A DNA stretch of 41,890 nucleotides from positions 1 to 41,890 of the IMG/VR virus record IMGVR_UViG_3300034110_000364. One strand, given 5' to 3'. The translations under genes were made by a program, and so were the position numbers. The notes beneath the pieces were generated by a model. That model worked only from the letters and a program-made list of their open reading frames with translations, was not told the origin of the DNA and searched no databases. Below are positions 7,490 through 15,931 of the stretch, piece after piece (positions within the stretch are counted from its first letter, which is position 1; every line of letters starts with the position of its first letter). The DNA comes from a virus.

Positions 7490-10377
7490 TGGCATTCAGC
7501 GCAGTTCTAACAGGCACAGCCCGAAGCTGCACGCTTACCAGCGGTCAGCCAACAATGACCGTATCCAGCAACACCGGCCTGGTTGTCGGCGCGACCATCC
7601 AAGGCACTGGCATCACTGCTGGCACTAAGATCACAGCGATCAGCGGCACCACGGTGACCATGAGCGCAAACGCCACGGCTGGCGGCGCTCAAAACTTGAT
7701 CTTCTCCAGCGTATACGGCTCAACATTGACCATCACGCTTTCAGCATCTGGCGATGTGGCGACATGGCAAAACGTGGTCAATGCTGGTTTCGGCACTTTG
7801 CTTGGGACAAAAAACCTTTTCTTTGCTGGTGCGCTGACGGTTGAATTTGGCAGCATCGTGGCTGGCGCTCGCTTTGATCACGAAAACTGGACGGTTGAAT
7901 GCGACACAGGCGGCCGGTTTCAATTTGACAGCGGCTTGCTTGCTGGCGAGCAGCGCGGGGGCTACGACGTTGCAGGTTCATTGCTGATTAAATCCGCTGG
8001 CCCAACCTTCATTTTCAGGAGCTTCAATAACGCATCGGCGGGCGGCTCCGGCTTGTTCAAAAATACGGGCGGATTGCTTACGCAGGGCGGCACGTTCCGC
8101 ATGCACAACCCTCGTTTTGTGCTTCGTTCTGGTACGGCAAACACGGCTTTTGCTTTTGTCTCCGTACGGGACAACATGGATGTCGAGAACCTAATCCTTG
8201 ACTACTCCGAGGCAACAGGCACAAACGCCTCTATCGGCATTGGCTACGGCACATTGTTGAACCCCAAGATCGTATTTGCAAACAGTGGCCTTGGTCGTCC
8301 AAACGCTACCGCCATTGGCAACATCATCGGTCTGCAGTTCTTGGGCTTGTTTACCGACAATCCGGGGGCAAAGTTTGCTATCCCGAACAACTACGTCATG
8401 GAGGGTTACGCACCCCAAGTGACAAGCTCCCAGAACATCGGTGGTTTTCAAGACAACACCACCGAGACATTTGCCAACATCAACCTGACTTCGCCAGGCT
8501 GGGGGCTGAACGACCTAAAAACGCGCTATCTGCGTTATGGCGGCCCAAACGAAATCCGCTTTCCCCGCTTGGTTACCTTTGAGTTCAATGACAGTACCGG
8601 CGCAAACTTGACCGGCGCAACCTTGTTCATCAAAAGCGGCGCAACAACCGTCGTCAATGCAGTCCAAGCTGGCGACTACAGCGCAAACACGCAGGCTCTG
8701 GTGCTGAATTGGGCGGCATCGGTGGCTTCGTACCGTGTGGCAAACACCATCACAGACACGATCAGCCAAGTCGCCCAGATTCGAAAGTACGGTTACGTCG
8801 AGCAGTCGACCAGTTACAGCCTGAACACTGCGTCGTATTCGCAGCCGTTCTTCATGCTGACTGACACGGCCTTGGCTGGCATCAGCGAGGCCGCAGCAGC
8901 AGCGATCACCACCGCAGGCATCAACTGGACCACCAAGACCATCACGCCAACGGCTGACCTGACGTATGACCAGATCAACGCCCGCATCGCGTACGAGCTG
9001 GCGCAAACAACCAACAGCGCACAAGTCAACCCGCGCACGGTTGTTGGCGACCGTCTGACACTTGCAACCGGCTGGACGCTGGTGGTGAACACTGGCCGCA
9101 CGATCAGCGCAGGCACAGCCATCACGTTCTTGAGCGTGCCCACCGTGACCCTGAACGGCACTGGCCGCATCACCGCCATTTACGCCAACAGCTCGGGCAC
9201 ATCCACAGCATTGGAACTGCGCAACATCAAGCCTGGCGCGTCGTACATCGCCATGAACAACGCCACCAAGGCGACCATTCTGTTCGGCACGAACGGCACG
9301 GCGAGCGCGGCTGATTACCCAATCTATTTCCCACCAGGCAGCGCAGGCTTGCAGGTCTATGTCGCCCGCAAGGGCCACGGCGATTTCATCGACTTTGAAG
9401 TCATCACGCTGGTGGCTGGGGCCATGTGGTATTCGTTCGTGGACATCCCTGACGAGGGCGTGGTGGAAACCAACAAGGCCACGGTCTTGGCGTACACCAC
9501 GCTGGAAACCAACCGCAAAATCTACGAGTACGTGAGCGCGTACCAGACGACAGAGGAAGGCATCAAGCTGGGCAACCTGGTGACCCGCGCAGGCCCATTG
9601 CTGAACTGGAGCGCCCCGTATTCGGCCAAGCTCAAGAAGGACGCGCCCGCAGTCTGGGCCAAGTCTGGCAACCTGTTCACGATCAAGGCGACTTCGCTGG
9701 ACAGCGACGCATTCACCACGCACATTCTGGTGCCACCGGCCACGATGACCGCTGACACCGACGAGATCATTAGCACCAACATCGAGGACGCGAACGGCGA
9801 CAGTTCGCTGACGGTGCGCGGTGGTGACAACCTGGGCTACAAGCTCTGGAAAGTGCCCGCCAGTCTGGCAGTGGATGGCGACCCAACCACTGGCACCTTG
9901 CTGGCCACAGTGGACCGCAACGACGTGTACCGCTTCATTGGCATCACGGGCTTCGACATCATCGGCGTGGACCAAAGCTCAGGCGTGAAGCGCCGCACCA
10001 GCATGGCCAAGGGCATTTACTCGCAGACGTTCTACGTGGGCGACGAGATTCAACTGGCCGACGAAGCGCCTCAACTGATCGAGAACAACGAGAAACTGGC
10101 AGTTTTGCAGGTTCTGACGACTGACATGCAAGAGCAGATCGAAGCCCTGCAAGCCTTGGTGAACTCATTGCCCGACGACATTCTGGCCAAACCAGTGGAG
10201 ACAGGGGCAACCGTGGCCGAGTCCCTGCGCCTGCACAACGCTGTGCTGGGTGGCAAGGTGTCGGGAGCAGGTTCCGGCATCGAGACATTCCGCGACTTGG
10301 CCGACACCAAGGACCGCCTGGTGTCCACGGTGGACAACGCAGGCAACCGCAGCGCAGAGGTGGCTGACCTGACATGA
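7489..10377 (+). CDS. Large tailspike/adhesin-like structural protein
   Basis: The product has 962 residues. The N-terminal 70 residues (TLTSGQPTMTVSSNTGLVVG, TGITAGTKITAISGTTVTM) have an Ig-like or repeat-rich beta pattern. The long centre is rich in Gly, Thr, Asn and Ser with regular short strands, suggesting a beta-helix or fibre shaft. Near the end is a coiled stretch (MQEQIEALQALVNSLPDDI), then the widespread phage C-terminal module LRLHNAVLGGKVSGAGSG...FRDLADTKDRLVSTVDNAGNR. It is probably a receptor-binding or capsid-surface protein. Its place between portal and scaffold is unusual for a spike. I see no catalytic motif. Function is inferred. Confidence 0.65.
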   Translation: MAFSAVLTGTARSCTLTSGQPTMTVSSNTGLVVGATIQGTGITAGTKITAISGTTVTMSANATAGGAQNLIFSSVYGSTLTITLSASGDVATWQNVVNAGFGTLLGTKNLFFAGALTVEFGSIVAGARFDHENWTVECDTGGRFQFDSGLLAGEQRGGYDVAGSLLIKSAGPTFIFRSFNNASAGGSGLFKNTGGLLTQGGTFRMHNPRFVLRSGTANTAFAFVSVRDNMDVENLILDYSEATGTNASIGIGYGTLLNPKIVFANSGLGRPNATAIGNIIGLQFLGLFTDNPGAKFAIPNNYVMEGYAPQVTSSQNIGGFQDNTTETFANINLTSPGWGLNDLKTRYLRYGGPNEIRFPRLVTFEFNDSTGANLTGATLFIKSGATTVVNAVQAGDYSANTQALVLNWAASVASYRVANTITDTISQVAQIRKYGYVEQSTSYSLNTASYSQPFFMLTDTALAGISEAAAAAITTAGINWTTKTITPTADLTYDQINARIAYELAQTTNSAQVNPRTVVGDRLTLATGWTLVVNTGRTISAGTAITFLSVPTVTLNGTGRITAIYANSSGTSTALELRNIKPGASYIAMNNATKATILFGTNGTASAADYPIYFPPGSAGLQVYVARKGHGDFIDFEVITLVAGAMWYSFVDIPDEGVVETNKATVLAYTTLETNRKIYEYVSAYQTTEEGIKLGNLVTRAGPLLNWSAPYSAKLKKDAPAVWAKSGNLFTIKATSLDSDAFTTHILVPPATMTADTDEIISTNIEDANGDSSLTVRGGDNLGYKLWKVPASLAVDGDPTTGTLLATVDRNDVYRFIGITGFDIIGVDQSSGVKRRTSMAKGIYSQTFYVGDEIQLADEAPQLIENNEKLAVLQVLTTDMQEQIEALQALVNSLPDDILAKPVETGATVAESLRLHNAVLGGKVSGAGSGIETFRDLADTKDRLVSTVDNAGNRSAEVADLT

Positions 10378-10775
10378 TGCACTTCGGGGCCAACCACTTT
10401 GCCGCCCGCCATTTTGCGGCGCGGCACCTTCATGGTGTGCGTGAGGCAGAGGCCAGCGGCGGTGTGTCGCTGGGCAACTTCAACTACCGGCGTGACGTCG
10501 AGCAGGTCAAGAAGTCACCGGCCAAGGTGGTGCGCAAAGCCGCCGAGGAAGTGCTGGAGTACCTGGACACGGGCGAGATTGCACTGGCCGCGATTGCAGC
10601 GCAGTCGCTGGCGGTGGCCCGGGAGTTTGTGCAGGACGTGCTGACCGCGCCCGCCATAGATGCCGAGGCGCTTCTGGCCCGTGCAGAGCAAACAAAAATC
10701 CTCGCCGCCCTGCAAGCGCTTGAACAATTGCTTGCGGATGATGAAGAAGCCATCACCGTTCTTTTGTTGAATTAA
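10374..10775 (+). CDS. Hypothetical protein with N-terminal HFxxxHF repeats
   Basis: This product of 132-133 residues starts at ATGATG overlapping the previous stop. Residues 2-21 hold a threefold HF-A-A/N pattern (HFGANHFAARHFAARHLHG), a motif known from small proteins that follow tail-associated genes in many phages. The rest is an Ala-rich helical region ending in LLADDEEAITVLLLN. It is probably co-assembled with the preceding adhesin-like protein, whose end carries the matching GKVSGAG...GNR module. No biochemical role is known. Confidence 0.6.
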   Translation: MMHFGANHFAARHFAARHLHGVREAEASGGVSLGNFNYRRDVEQVKKSPAKVVRKAAEEVLEYLDTGEIALAAIAAQSLAVAREFVQDVLTAPAIDAEALLARAEQTKILAALQALEQLLADDEEAITVLLLN

Positions 10776-10788
10776 CCAGGACTCAACC

Positions 10789-11868
10789 ATGCCACTTTGG
10801 AAACAACGCCAATTTTCCCGCCTCATGAAGCCCGCCGACGACGAGGGCGGCGACCTGGGCGGTGGTGCAAGCGCCACAGAAACCGCCATTGACGCGATCG
10901 GTGTGCAAGACGCGCCAGCCGATGACGATGCGCCAGCAGACACGCCGGCCGACACCGCGACACAAGACGACGAATCCCCCAAGCCTGGCGCACGCATGGC
11001 GGCCATGCTGGACGAGCTGACCGACGACCCTAACAAGGAATCAAAACCCGCTCAAGAAAAGCCAGCCGAGCTCGAAGCCAAGCCTGCAGAGCCCAAGACG
11101 CCCGAGGCCGAAGAAGCCGAATTGCTGGACGGCGTGAAGTCCGAGCGCGGCAAAGAGCGCATCAAGCAGGTGTTTGCCGAGCGCAAGGCATTGGAGCAGG
11201 ACATCACCGAGTTCCGCGACCTGGTGAAGTCCACCGGCATGAGCCCGCAAGAGTTCGCCCAGACGCTGGAGTTTGGCCGCCTCATGAACAGCGGCGACGA
11301 GAAGAACCTGCGCGTGGCACTGGAAATGGTCGAAGGCCAGCGGGCCATGCTGTACCAGAAGCTGGGCGTGGAAGCGCCGGGTGTCGATTTGTTGACAGGC
11401 CACGACGACCTGAAGCAAGCCGTGGACAACATGGAAATCACCCGCGAGAAGGCGGTGGAGCTGGCCAAGTACCGCAAGCAGCAAGCCGAAGTGACCCAGC
11501 GCCAGCAGGTGCAGCAGCAAAGCCAGCAAGACCAGCAACAATTCCAGCAGCAGGTGCAGCAGGCAGCCGGGTCCATGGAGGCGTATCTGGAGACCCGCAA
11601 GAACGAGGTGGACCACCCAGCTCGCATGAAGGTGATCACCGAGCACTTCAAGAATCCGGCCAACTTGCAGCAGTTCGTCAGCACCTACCGGCCCGAGCAG
11701 TGGGCGGCCACGGTGAAGATGATGTACGACAACATTCAGGTGCCACGCGCCGCAGCCCCTGGCCCGCAGCCGATCCGCTCGCGCCCTGCGAGCCTAGGCA
11801 CACCGGCCGCCAGCGCAGCCGCGCCGATTGACCGCATCGCCCAACGCATGGAAAGCATGGGGCTGTAA
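10789..11868 (+). CDS. Capsid scaffolding protein
   Basis: The product has 359 residues. The N-terminal third is acidic and Pro/Ala-rich (DAPADDDAPADTPAD and AEPKTPEAEEAE). The middle is helical, and residues 225-260 form a Gln-rich coiled coil. The C-terminus has RIAQRMESMGL, a short basic helix suited to coat-protein binding. The composition and the place immediately before the major capsid gene are characteristic of scaffolding proteins, which template prohead assembly and then leave. The start has AGGA (10777-10780) upstream. No protease domain is visible. Confidence 0.78.
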   Translation: MPLWKQRQFSRLMKPADDEGGDLGGGASATETAIDAIGVQDAPADDDAPADTPADTATQDDESPKPGARMAAMLDELTDDPNKESKPAQEKPAELEAKPAEPKTPEAEEAELLDGVKSERGKERIKQVFAERKALEQDITEFRDLVKSTGMSPQEFAQTLEFGRLMNSGDEKNLRVALEMVEGQRAMLYQKLGVEAPGVDLLTGHDDLKQAVDNMEITREKAVELAKYRKQQAEVTQRQQVQQQSQQDQQQFQQQVQQAAGSMEAYLETRKNEVDHPARMKVITEHFKNPANLQQFVSTYRPEQWAATVKMMYDNIQVPRAAAPGPQPIRSRPASLGTPAASAAAPIDRIAQRMESMGL

Positions 11869-12170
11869 ATAAAAATCCGGCAGTGTATTGACACTGCCAA
11901 ATAATTCGAGTGCCAGTTCTGCATCGTCGTGCTGACTGACTTGGAAAGTGCGTAAGCGGGGATCGACACCCGCACCAGGTTAGCCAGTACCTCGATGCAG
12001 TACACGCCGAATTTGTCGCTGCATCGAAGGGGTCGCGTCCTTCAGGACCAAGCGCATCAGATCAAGCCGTACCCGAGTCGCGCCGGGAATCTGAAGCGCT
12101 GAACACACGGATGGTCTTCGTGGACGGTGTGAAAAGGTGAATTTCAACCCTTTCATTTCGGAGCAGTGAC
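11869..12170 (+). other. 302-base non-coding leader before the capsid gene, several hairpins
   Basis: No credible gene lies here. A perfect 8-base-pair hairpin with a 4-base loop is at 11879-11898 (GGCAGTGT/ACACTGCC). It lacks a T-run on this strand, while on the opposite strand it would be followed by GGATTTTTATTT. A second perfect 8-pair stem is formed by 11993-12000 and 12019-12026 (CGATGCAG/CTGCATCG). A weaker stem is formed by 12130-12137 and 12148-12155 just before the capsid ribosome binding site GGAG (12160-12163). The region may hold a late promoter or a structured leader controlling capsid expression. I could not find a convincing -35/-10 pair. Confidence 0.6.
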
Positions 12171-13217
12171 ATGCCTATTTCAAACCAAGACTTGCAGGAG
12201 TTGGCCAAGGTTTCCTTGGACGAGTACCTGCGCAATATGCCGGTGGACCAGATCGCCACCGAGCGCCCCCTTCTGAAGAAGCTCATGAGCGGTCGCAAGA
12301 CGTTCTTGGGTGCCAAGCAGAACGTGGTCGAGAACATCCGCAAGGACTACGGCTCGAACTTCAACTGGGCCTACGGCGAAGACGCCGTGAGCTTCAACAA
12401 GCGCAACACCACAGAACAAGCCTCTTTCCCATGGCGTCGCGCCGTGGACGGCCTGTACCTGGACTATGACCGCCTGTTCGGCAACGGCATCAAGGTGCGC
12501 GAAGGCGACCGTGGTGCCTACAAGCTGGAGCAGAACGAGAAGGTCCAATTGCTCAACCTGCTGGACGAGCAAATGGAAGTGCTGCGCGAAGGCTTCATGA
12601 AGAAGCTGGACCTGGAGCTGCACCGCAACGGCACGCAGGACACTGACGCCGTGGCTGGTCTCGATGCCCTGATTGCAGTCGCTCCCGCCACTGGCGTGAT
12701 CGGCGGCTTGGATGGTGCGACTGCCACTTACTGGCGCAACAACGCCCAGACCGGCATCAGCGTGAGCACAGTTGGCACCTTGGCCACGGCCATGGAGCAA
12801 AACTGGCGCAAGTGCATCAAGAACGGCGGCTCGCCTGATTTCATCTTGGCCGGTGGCGACTTCATTGACGCCTACCGCAAGGAAATCACGGTCACCAACA
12901 ACGCCAACGCCGGTTCTGTGAAGCAACTGGACGCGGGCGTGGGTTCTGGTGTCAGCACCGGCATGTACTTCAAGGGCGTGGAAATCATCTGGGACCCCCA
13001 GTTTGAAGAACTCCAGACCCTCGAAACTGCGACCGTGAACTGGAACAAGCGCTGCTACTTCCTGAACACCAAGCACCTGAAGTACCGCGACGACGACATG
13101 GACATCGTGACGCCCGTTCGCCCCCACGACACCCTGGCCATGTACGCCATGGTGAACCTGCGTTTGGCTTTGTCGGTTAACCGCCGCAACGCCCAAGCCG
13201 TCCTGGCCATCGCCTGA
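12171..13217 (+). CDS. Major capsid protein
   Basis: The product has 348 residues. It follows the scaffold gene and is the only gene in the block with its own long leader and a strong intrinsic terminator right behind it, as expected for the most abundant virion protein. The sequence (KKLMSGRKTFLGAKQNVVENIRKD-type start, central MKKLDLELHRNG, GGSPDFILAGGDFIDAYRKE and a C-terminal RPHDTLAMYAMVNLRLALSVNRR) is of the podovirus coat type seen in many Burkholderiales phages. It has no cysteine-rich or enzymatic motif. GGAG at 12160 lies seven bases before ATG. Confidence 0.88.
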   Translation: MPISNQDLQELAKVSLDEYLRNMPVDQIATERPLLKKLMSGRKTFLGAKQNVVENIRKDYGSNFNWAYGEDAVSFNKRNTTEQASFPWRRAVDGLYLDYDRLFGNGIKVREGDRGAYKLEQNEKVQLLNLLDEQMEVLREGFMKKLDLELHRNGTQDTDAVAGLDALIAVAPATGVIGGLDGATATYWRNNAQTGISVSTVGTLATAMEQNWRKCIKNGGSPDFILAGGDFIDAYRKEITVTNNANAGSVKQLDAGVGSGVSTGMYFKGVEIIWDPQFEELQTLETATVNWNKRCYFLNTKHLKYRDDDMDIVTPVRPHDTLAMYAMVNLRLALSVNRRNAQAVLAIA

Positions 13218-13230
13218 TAGCCAGCAAGAG

Positions 13231-13254
13231 CCCCGGCCCAGCGCCGGGGTTTTT
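13231..13254 (+). terminator. Intrinsic terminator after the major capsid gene
   Basis: CCCCGGC (13231-13237), a 5-base loop and GCCGGGG (13243-13249) make a perfect 7-pair GC-rich stem, followed by TTTTT. It begins 14 bases after the capsid stop and probably reduces transcription into the following genes. Confidence 0.88.
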
Positions 13255-13273
13255 CAATCCCCTGGAGAAATCT

Positions 13274-13588
13274 ATGAGCAAGACCCATGTGCCCCTTTTG
13301 TCGGTGACGGTGCGCCGTGACGCGAACACCATCACCCCTGTCACCGTGCCCCCGCACGAAATGACCATCCTGCGCTCGATCTTCGGCAAGGAAAACGTGC
13401 AAGAAGTCGAGCAAGTCGGCACCGTTGAGCTGACCGGCAGCGAAGAACACGCCCGCCTGTCCGCCAAATACGGTGCGCAGCGCGTGGCCAAGATTTACGG
13501 CGACGACGACGGCGAACGCTTGGCCGAGCTGGTCGAGAAAAACGCCGTCAAGGCCACCAAGCCAGCCAAAGACAAAGCACCCGAGTAA
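13274..13588 (+). CDS. Hypothetical structural-region protein
   Basis: The 104-residue product contains VPLLSVTVRRDANTITPVTV, VPPHEMTILRSIFGKENV and a charged Lys/Ala/Pro tail. The pattern is mostly beta strands followed by helices. The place between capsid and fibre genes suggests a small head or head-completion protein, but nothing in the sequence fixes the function. It starts 20 bases after the terminator, with TGGAG (13262-13266) upstream. Confidence 0.6.
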   Translation: MSKTHVPLLSVTVRRDANTITPVTVPPHEMTILRSIFGKENVQEVEQVGTVELTGSEEHARLSAKYGAQRVAKIYGDDDGERLAELVEKNAVKATKPAKDKAPE

Positions 13589-13597
13589 GGAAGCACC

Positions 13598-15241
13598 ATG
13601 GCGCAGCCGCAAGCATTCAACCGCGAAACCGATTTCACTGAGCGCGATGGTGACGACACCAATCACGCCGCCATCAACAGTGAATTCGATGCGGCTGCAC
13701 TTTCGATCAACGAGATTCGGGATAACCTGGCGCTGATCCAGCGCGATGACGGAGCCCTGCAAAACGGCATCGTCACCGCTGAGTCGTTGGCCCAGTCAGC
13801 CTATGACGCGATTGCCGCGGACGTGAATGCGGCCGTGCAAGACGCGCAGACCGCTGCAGCATCGTCAACCCTGGCGGCCAACACATCCATCGCCGCACGC
13901 GATGCAGCTCTGGCCGCACAAACAGCCGCCGAAACATCGCAGTCCGCATCGGCGCTGAACGCATCCACCGCGACCACCAAGGCAGCCGAAGCCGCAGCAA
14001 GCGCCGCAGAGGCCGGGGAAAACGCAACCGCCGCCATCAACGAGGTCTATTACGGCGACTTGGCATCCGACCCAACGCTGGACCCGAACGGCGACCCCGT
14101 GGGCGTGGGTGACCTGTATTTCAACACCGTGGCCAACGAGCTGCGCGTCTACACCGGATCGCTGTGGAAGGCCGCAGGATCATCGGTCAACGGCACAAAC
14201 AACCGCGCCACCTACACCGCCACGGCAGGACAAACCACATTCGGCATCACCTACGACACCGGTTTTGTTGACGTTTACCTGAACGGCGTGAAGCTGGTAG
14301 CAGGCTCAGAATTCACCGCCAACACTGGCACAAACATCGTGCTGGCCACGGGCGCAACGGCTGGCGATACCGTGGACATCGTGGCCTATGGCTCATTTGA
14401 GCTGGCCAGTGTTTACAACAAGACCGAGGTGGATGCTGCGCTGGCGCTCAAGGCCGACGCATCCGCAGTTAGTTCTGCGCTGGCGCTCAAGCTGAACGCA
14501 GCCAACCCCAGCTACAGCGGAACACTCACGGGCGGCACAGGTGTCGTCAACTTAGGCTCTGGGCAGTTCTACAAGGATGCCAGCGGTAACGTGGGGATTG
14601 GGACGAGTTCGCCCGGATCGTCTGGCCTCACAGTCTACCGCGCTGGTAGTAGCGCAATCAGCCTAAATAACGCAGCAACCGGCACAGCTGCGGCTTCGGG
14701 GTTTCAGTCGCAGATTGGAAGCTCGGGCGAGGCGTACATCTGGAACTACTCTAATAGCTTTATCGCAATTGGAACCAACAACACAGAACGCTTCCGCATT
14801 GACTCCAGCGGTCGCGTCACGATGCCTTATCAGCCCGCGTTTCTTGCCTATCCAAGTGCCACCAGCGTTTCTGTGCCCAGCGGCGTATCGACGATATCTG
14901 GAGCATTCACAGCGCCAGTAAATATTGGGTCACATTTCAACACATCAACACGCAGGTTTACCGCCCCAATATCCGGCTCTTATTTCTTCAGTGCATGTGT
15001 CGCAACAATTGGTAGCACTGGAACTTTTGATTATTTAAGTTCTGAAATCTGGGTCAACGGATCTAGGCGAATCCAAGGCGGTTGGGATGGCGGCGGGGCA
15101 AGCTACGGAAAATCGAGCGTATCAGGTGTCATTTACTTGAACGCCAACGAATACGTGGAACTTGCATGCGAGGCCAGTAAGGCCTTCTCAGCTCAAGGAG
15201 GCTCGGCTGCAACAATTTTTTCAGGCTACTTAATCGGTTAA
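13598..15241 (+). CDS. Tail fibre with C1q-like tip domain
   Basis: The product has 547 residues. Residues 1-70 form a virion-anchor domain closely resembling the N-terminus of the collagen-like fibre at 17198: FNRETDF, HAAINSEFD, SINEIRDNLAL, DDGALQNGIVT. Residues 80-145 are an Ala-rich coiled coil. Around residues 195-265 is the common phage fibre module ATAGQTTFGITYDTGFVDVY. The C-terminal 130 residues (FTAPISGSYFFSACVATIG ... SGYLIG) match the C1q/TNF-like trimeric jelly-roll pattern, where PxSGxYxF is diagnostic. It should be a trimer that binds a host receptor. Anchor homology and tip fold are seen in sequence; receptor binding is inferred. Confidence 0.85.
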   Translation: MAQPQAFNRETDFTERDGDDTNHAAINSEFDAAALSINEIRDNLALIQRDDGALQNGIVTAESLAQSAYDAIAADVNAAVQDAQTAAASSTLAANTSIAARDAALAAQTAAETSQSASALNASTATTKAAEAAASAAEAGENATAAINEVYYGDLASDPTLDPNGDPVGVGDLYFNTVANELRVYTGSLWKAAGSSVNGTNNRATYTATAGQTTFGITYDTGFVDVYLNGVKLVAGSEFTANTGTNIVLATGATAGDTVDIVAYGSFELASVYNKTEVDAALALKADASAVSSALALKLNAANPSYSGTLTGGTGVVNLGSGQFYKDASGNVGIGTSSPGSSGLTVYRAGSSAISLNNAATGTAAASGFQSQIGSSGEAYIWNYSNSFIAIGTNNTERFRIDSSGRVTMPYQPAFLAYPSATSVSVPSGVSTISGAFTAPVNIGSHFNTSTRRFTAPISGSYFFSACVATIGSTGTFDYLSSEIWVNGSRRIQGGWDGGGASYGKSSVSGVIYLNANEYVELACEASKAFSAQGGSAATIFSGYLIG

Positions 15242-15257
15242 ACACGAGGACATCATC

Positions 15258-15539
15258 ATGCAATTCACAGTTACCCTCTCCGCAGCGGAGTACAAAGCGC
15301 TGGCTCATGTCGCAGCATCCCCTGATGACTGGATTTACAACGCCGTCCACGAGCGCTGCCGTATCGCCATTGAGGAAATCGTCGCCGCTGAAGTGCAGCG
15401 CAAGCTGGCCGCTGGCGAGCCGATCACTGGCAGCAAAGACGACATCGTGATGGCCGCTCAGATCGAGTCTGCCGCCGAGCGCAACGCGCGGGCTGAAGCC
15501 GAAGCTGCCGCCCGAGTTGAAGCACTGGAGGCCGCATGA
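15258..15539 (+). CDS. Small conserved phage protein after the tail fibre
   Basis: The product has 93 residues. It begins MQFTVTLSAAEYKALAHVA and continues as charged and Ala/Glu-rich helices (IAIEEIVAAEVQRKLAAGEPI, AERNARAEAEAAARVEALEA). Homologues with this opening are frequent next to fibre genes in phages of proteobacteria. It may be an assembly chaperone, but I know no demonstrated function. It overlaps the following membrane-protein gene by ATGA. Confidence 0.65.
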   Translation: MQFTVTLSAAEYKALAHVAASPDDWIYNAVHERCRIAIEEIVAAEVQRKLAAGEPITGSKDDIVMAAQIESAAERNARAEAEAAARVEALEAA

Positions 15540-15877
15540 GCAACGCCCTGATTTACACCGGCCTGTCTCTGGTCATCACTTACGGCCTTTACGTTTTCTA
15601 CTGCGCCGTCATGAACATCAAGCGCGTGCGCGACGCAGGCAAGTTGACGAAGCTGGGCATGGCATTTGGTTATCCCACGCTGGTAATCGGCCTGGTGCTG
15701 GACCTGCTGGTCAACGTCTTCGTGATGACGATCATCCTGCTTGAAGTCCCGCAAGAGTGGACCGTGACCAGTCGCCTCAAACGCCACAACCGAGAAAGCA
15801 CGGGCTGGCGCTTGGCCGTCGTCAAATTCTTTGAGCCGGTGCTTGATCCACTCGATCCGTCAGGCGACCACATTTAA
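15536..15877 (+). CDS. Phage membrane protein with two or three transmembrane segments
   Basis: The product has 113 residues. Hydrophobic spans lie at residues about 4-24 (LIYTGLSLVITYGLYVFYC) and 45-70 (YPTLVIGLVLDLLVNVFVM, extending into TIILLEV). They are separated by a basic loop NIKRVRDAGKLTK, and a basic cytoplasmic tail follows (SRLKRHNRES). It is clearly an inner-membrane protein encoded among fibre genes. It could be an accessory lysis or entry factor; the sequence does not decide. Confidence 0.65.
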   Translation: MSNALIYTGLSLVITYGLYVFYCAVMNIKRVRDAGKLTKLGMAFGYPTLVIGLVLDLLVNVFVMTIILLEVPQEWTVTSRLKRHNRESTGWRLAVVKFFEPVLDPLDPSGDHI

Positions 15878-15891
15878 GAACCGCAATGCTT

Positions 15892-15909
15892 AGGCCCACC
15901 GGGCCTTTC
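15892..15909 (+). terminator. Weak intrinsic terminator candidate
   Basis: AGGCCC (15892-15897), a 3-base loop and GGGCCT (15901-15906) make a 6-pair stem followed by only TTC. It lies between two genes of the fibre cluster and could be a partial terminator or an RNA-processing hairpin. Confidence 0.4.
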
Positions 15910-15931
15910 AGAACATCGAAAGGAGCCCCGG

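Noticed and set aside
8515-9975. 486-codon leftward open frame
   Set aside because: Antisense to the 962-residue adhesin-like gene; its translation is His/Val/Asp/Cys-rich with no domain, as expected for a shadow of a GC-rich gene.
11888-11893. TTGACA as -35 of a late promoter
   Set aside because: The hexamer is inside a hairpin and no acceptable -10 lies 15-19 bases downstream (the sequence there is TGCCAG).
11879-11898. Hairpin as an intrinsic terminator of the scaffold gene
   Set aside because: The perfect stem is followed by AAATAATTC, not a T-run, on the coding strand; on the other strand the T-rich tail is good but no leftward gene needs it.
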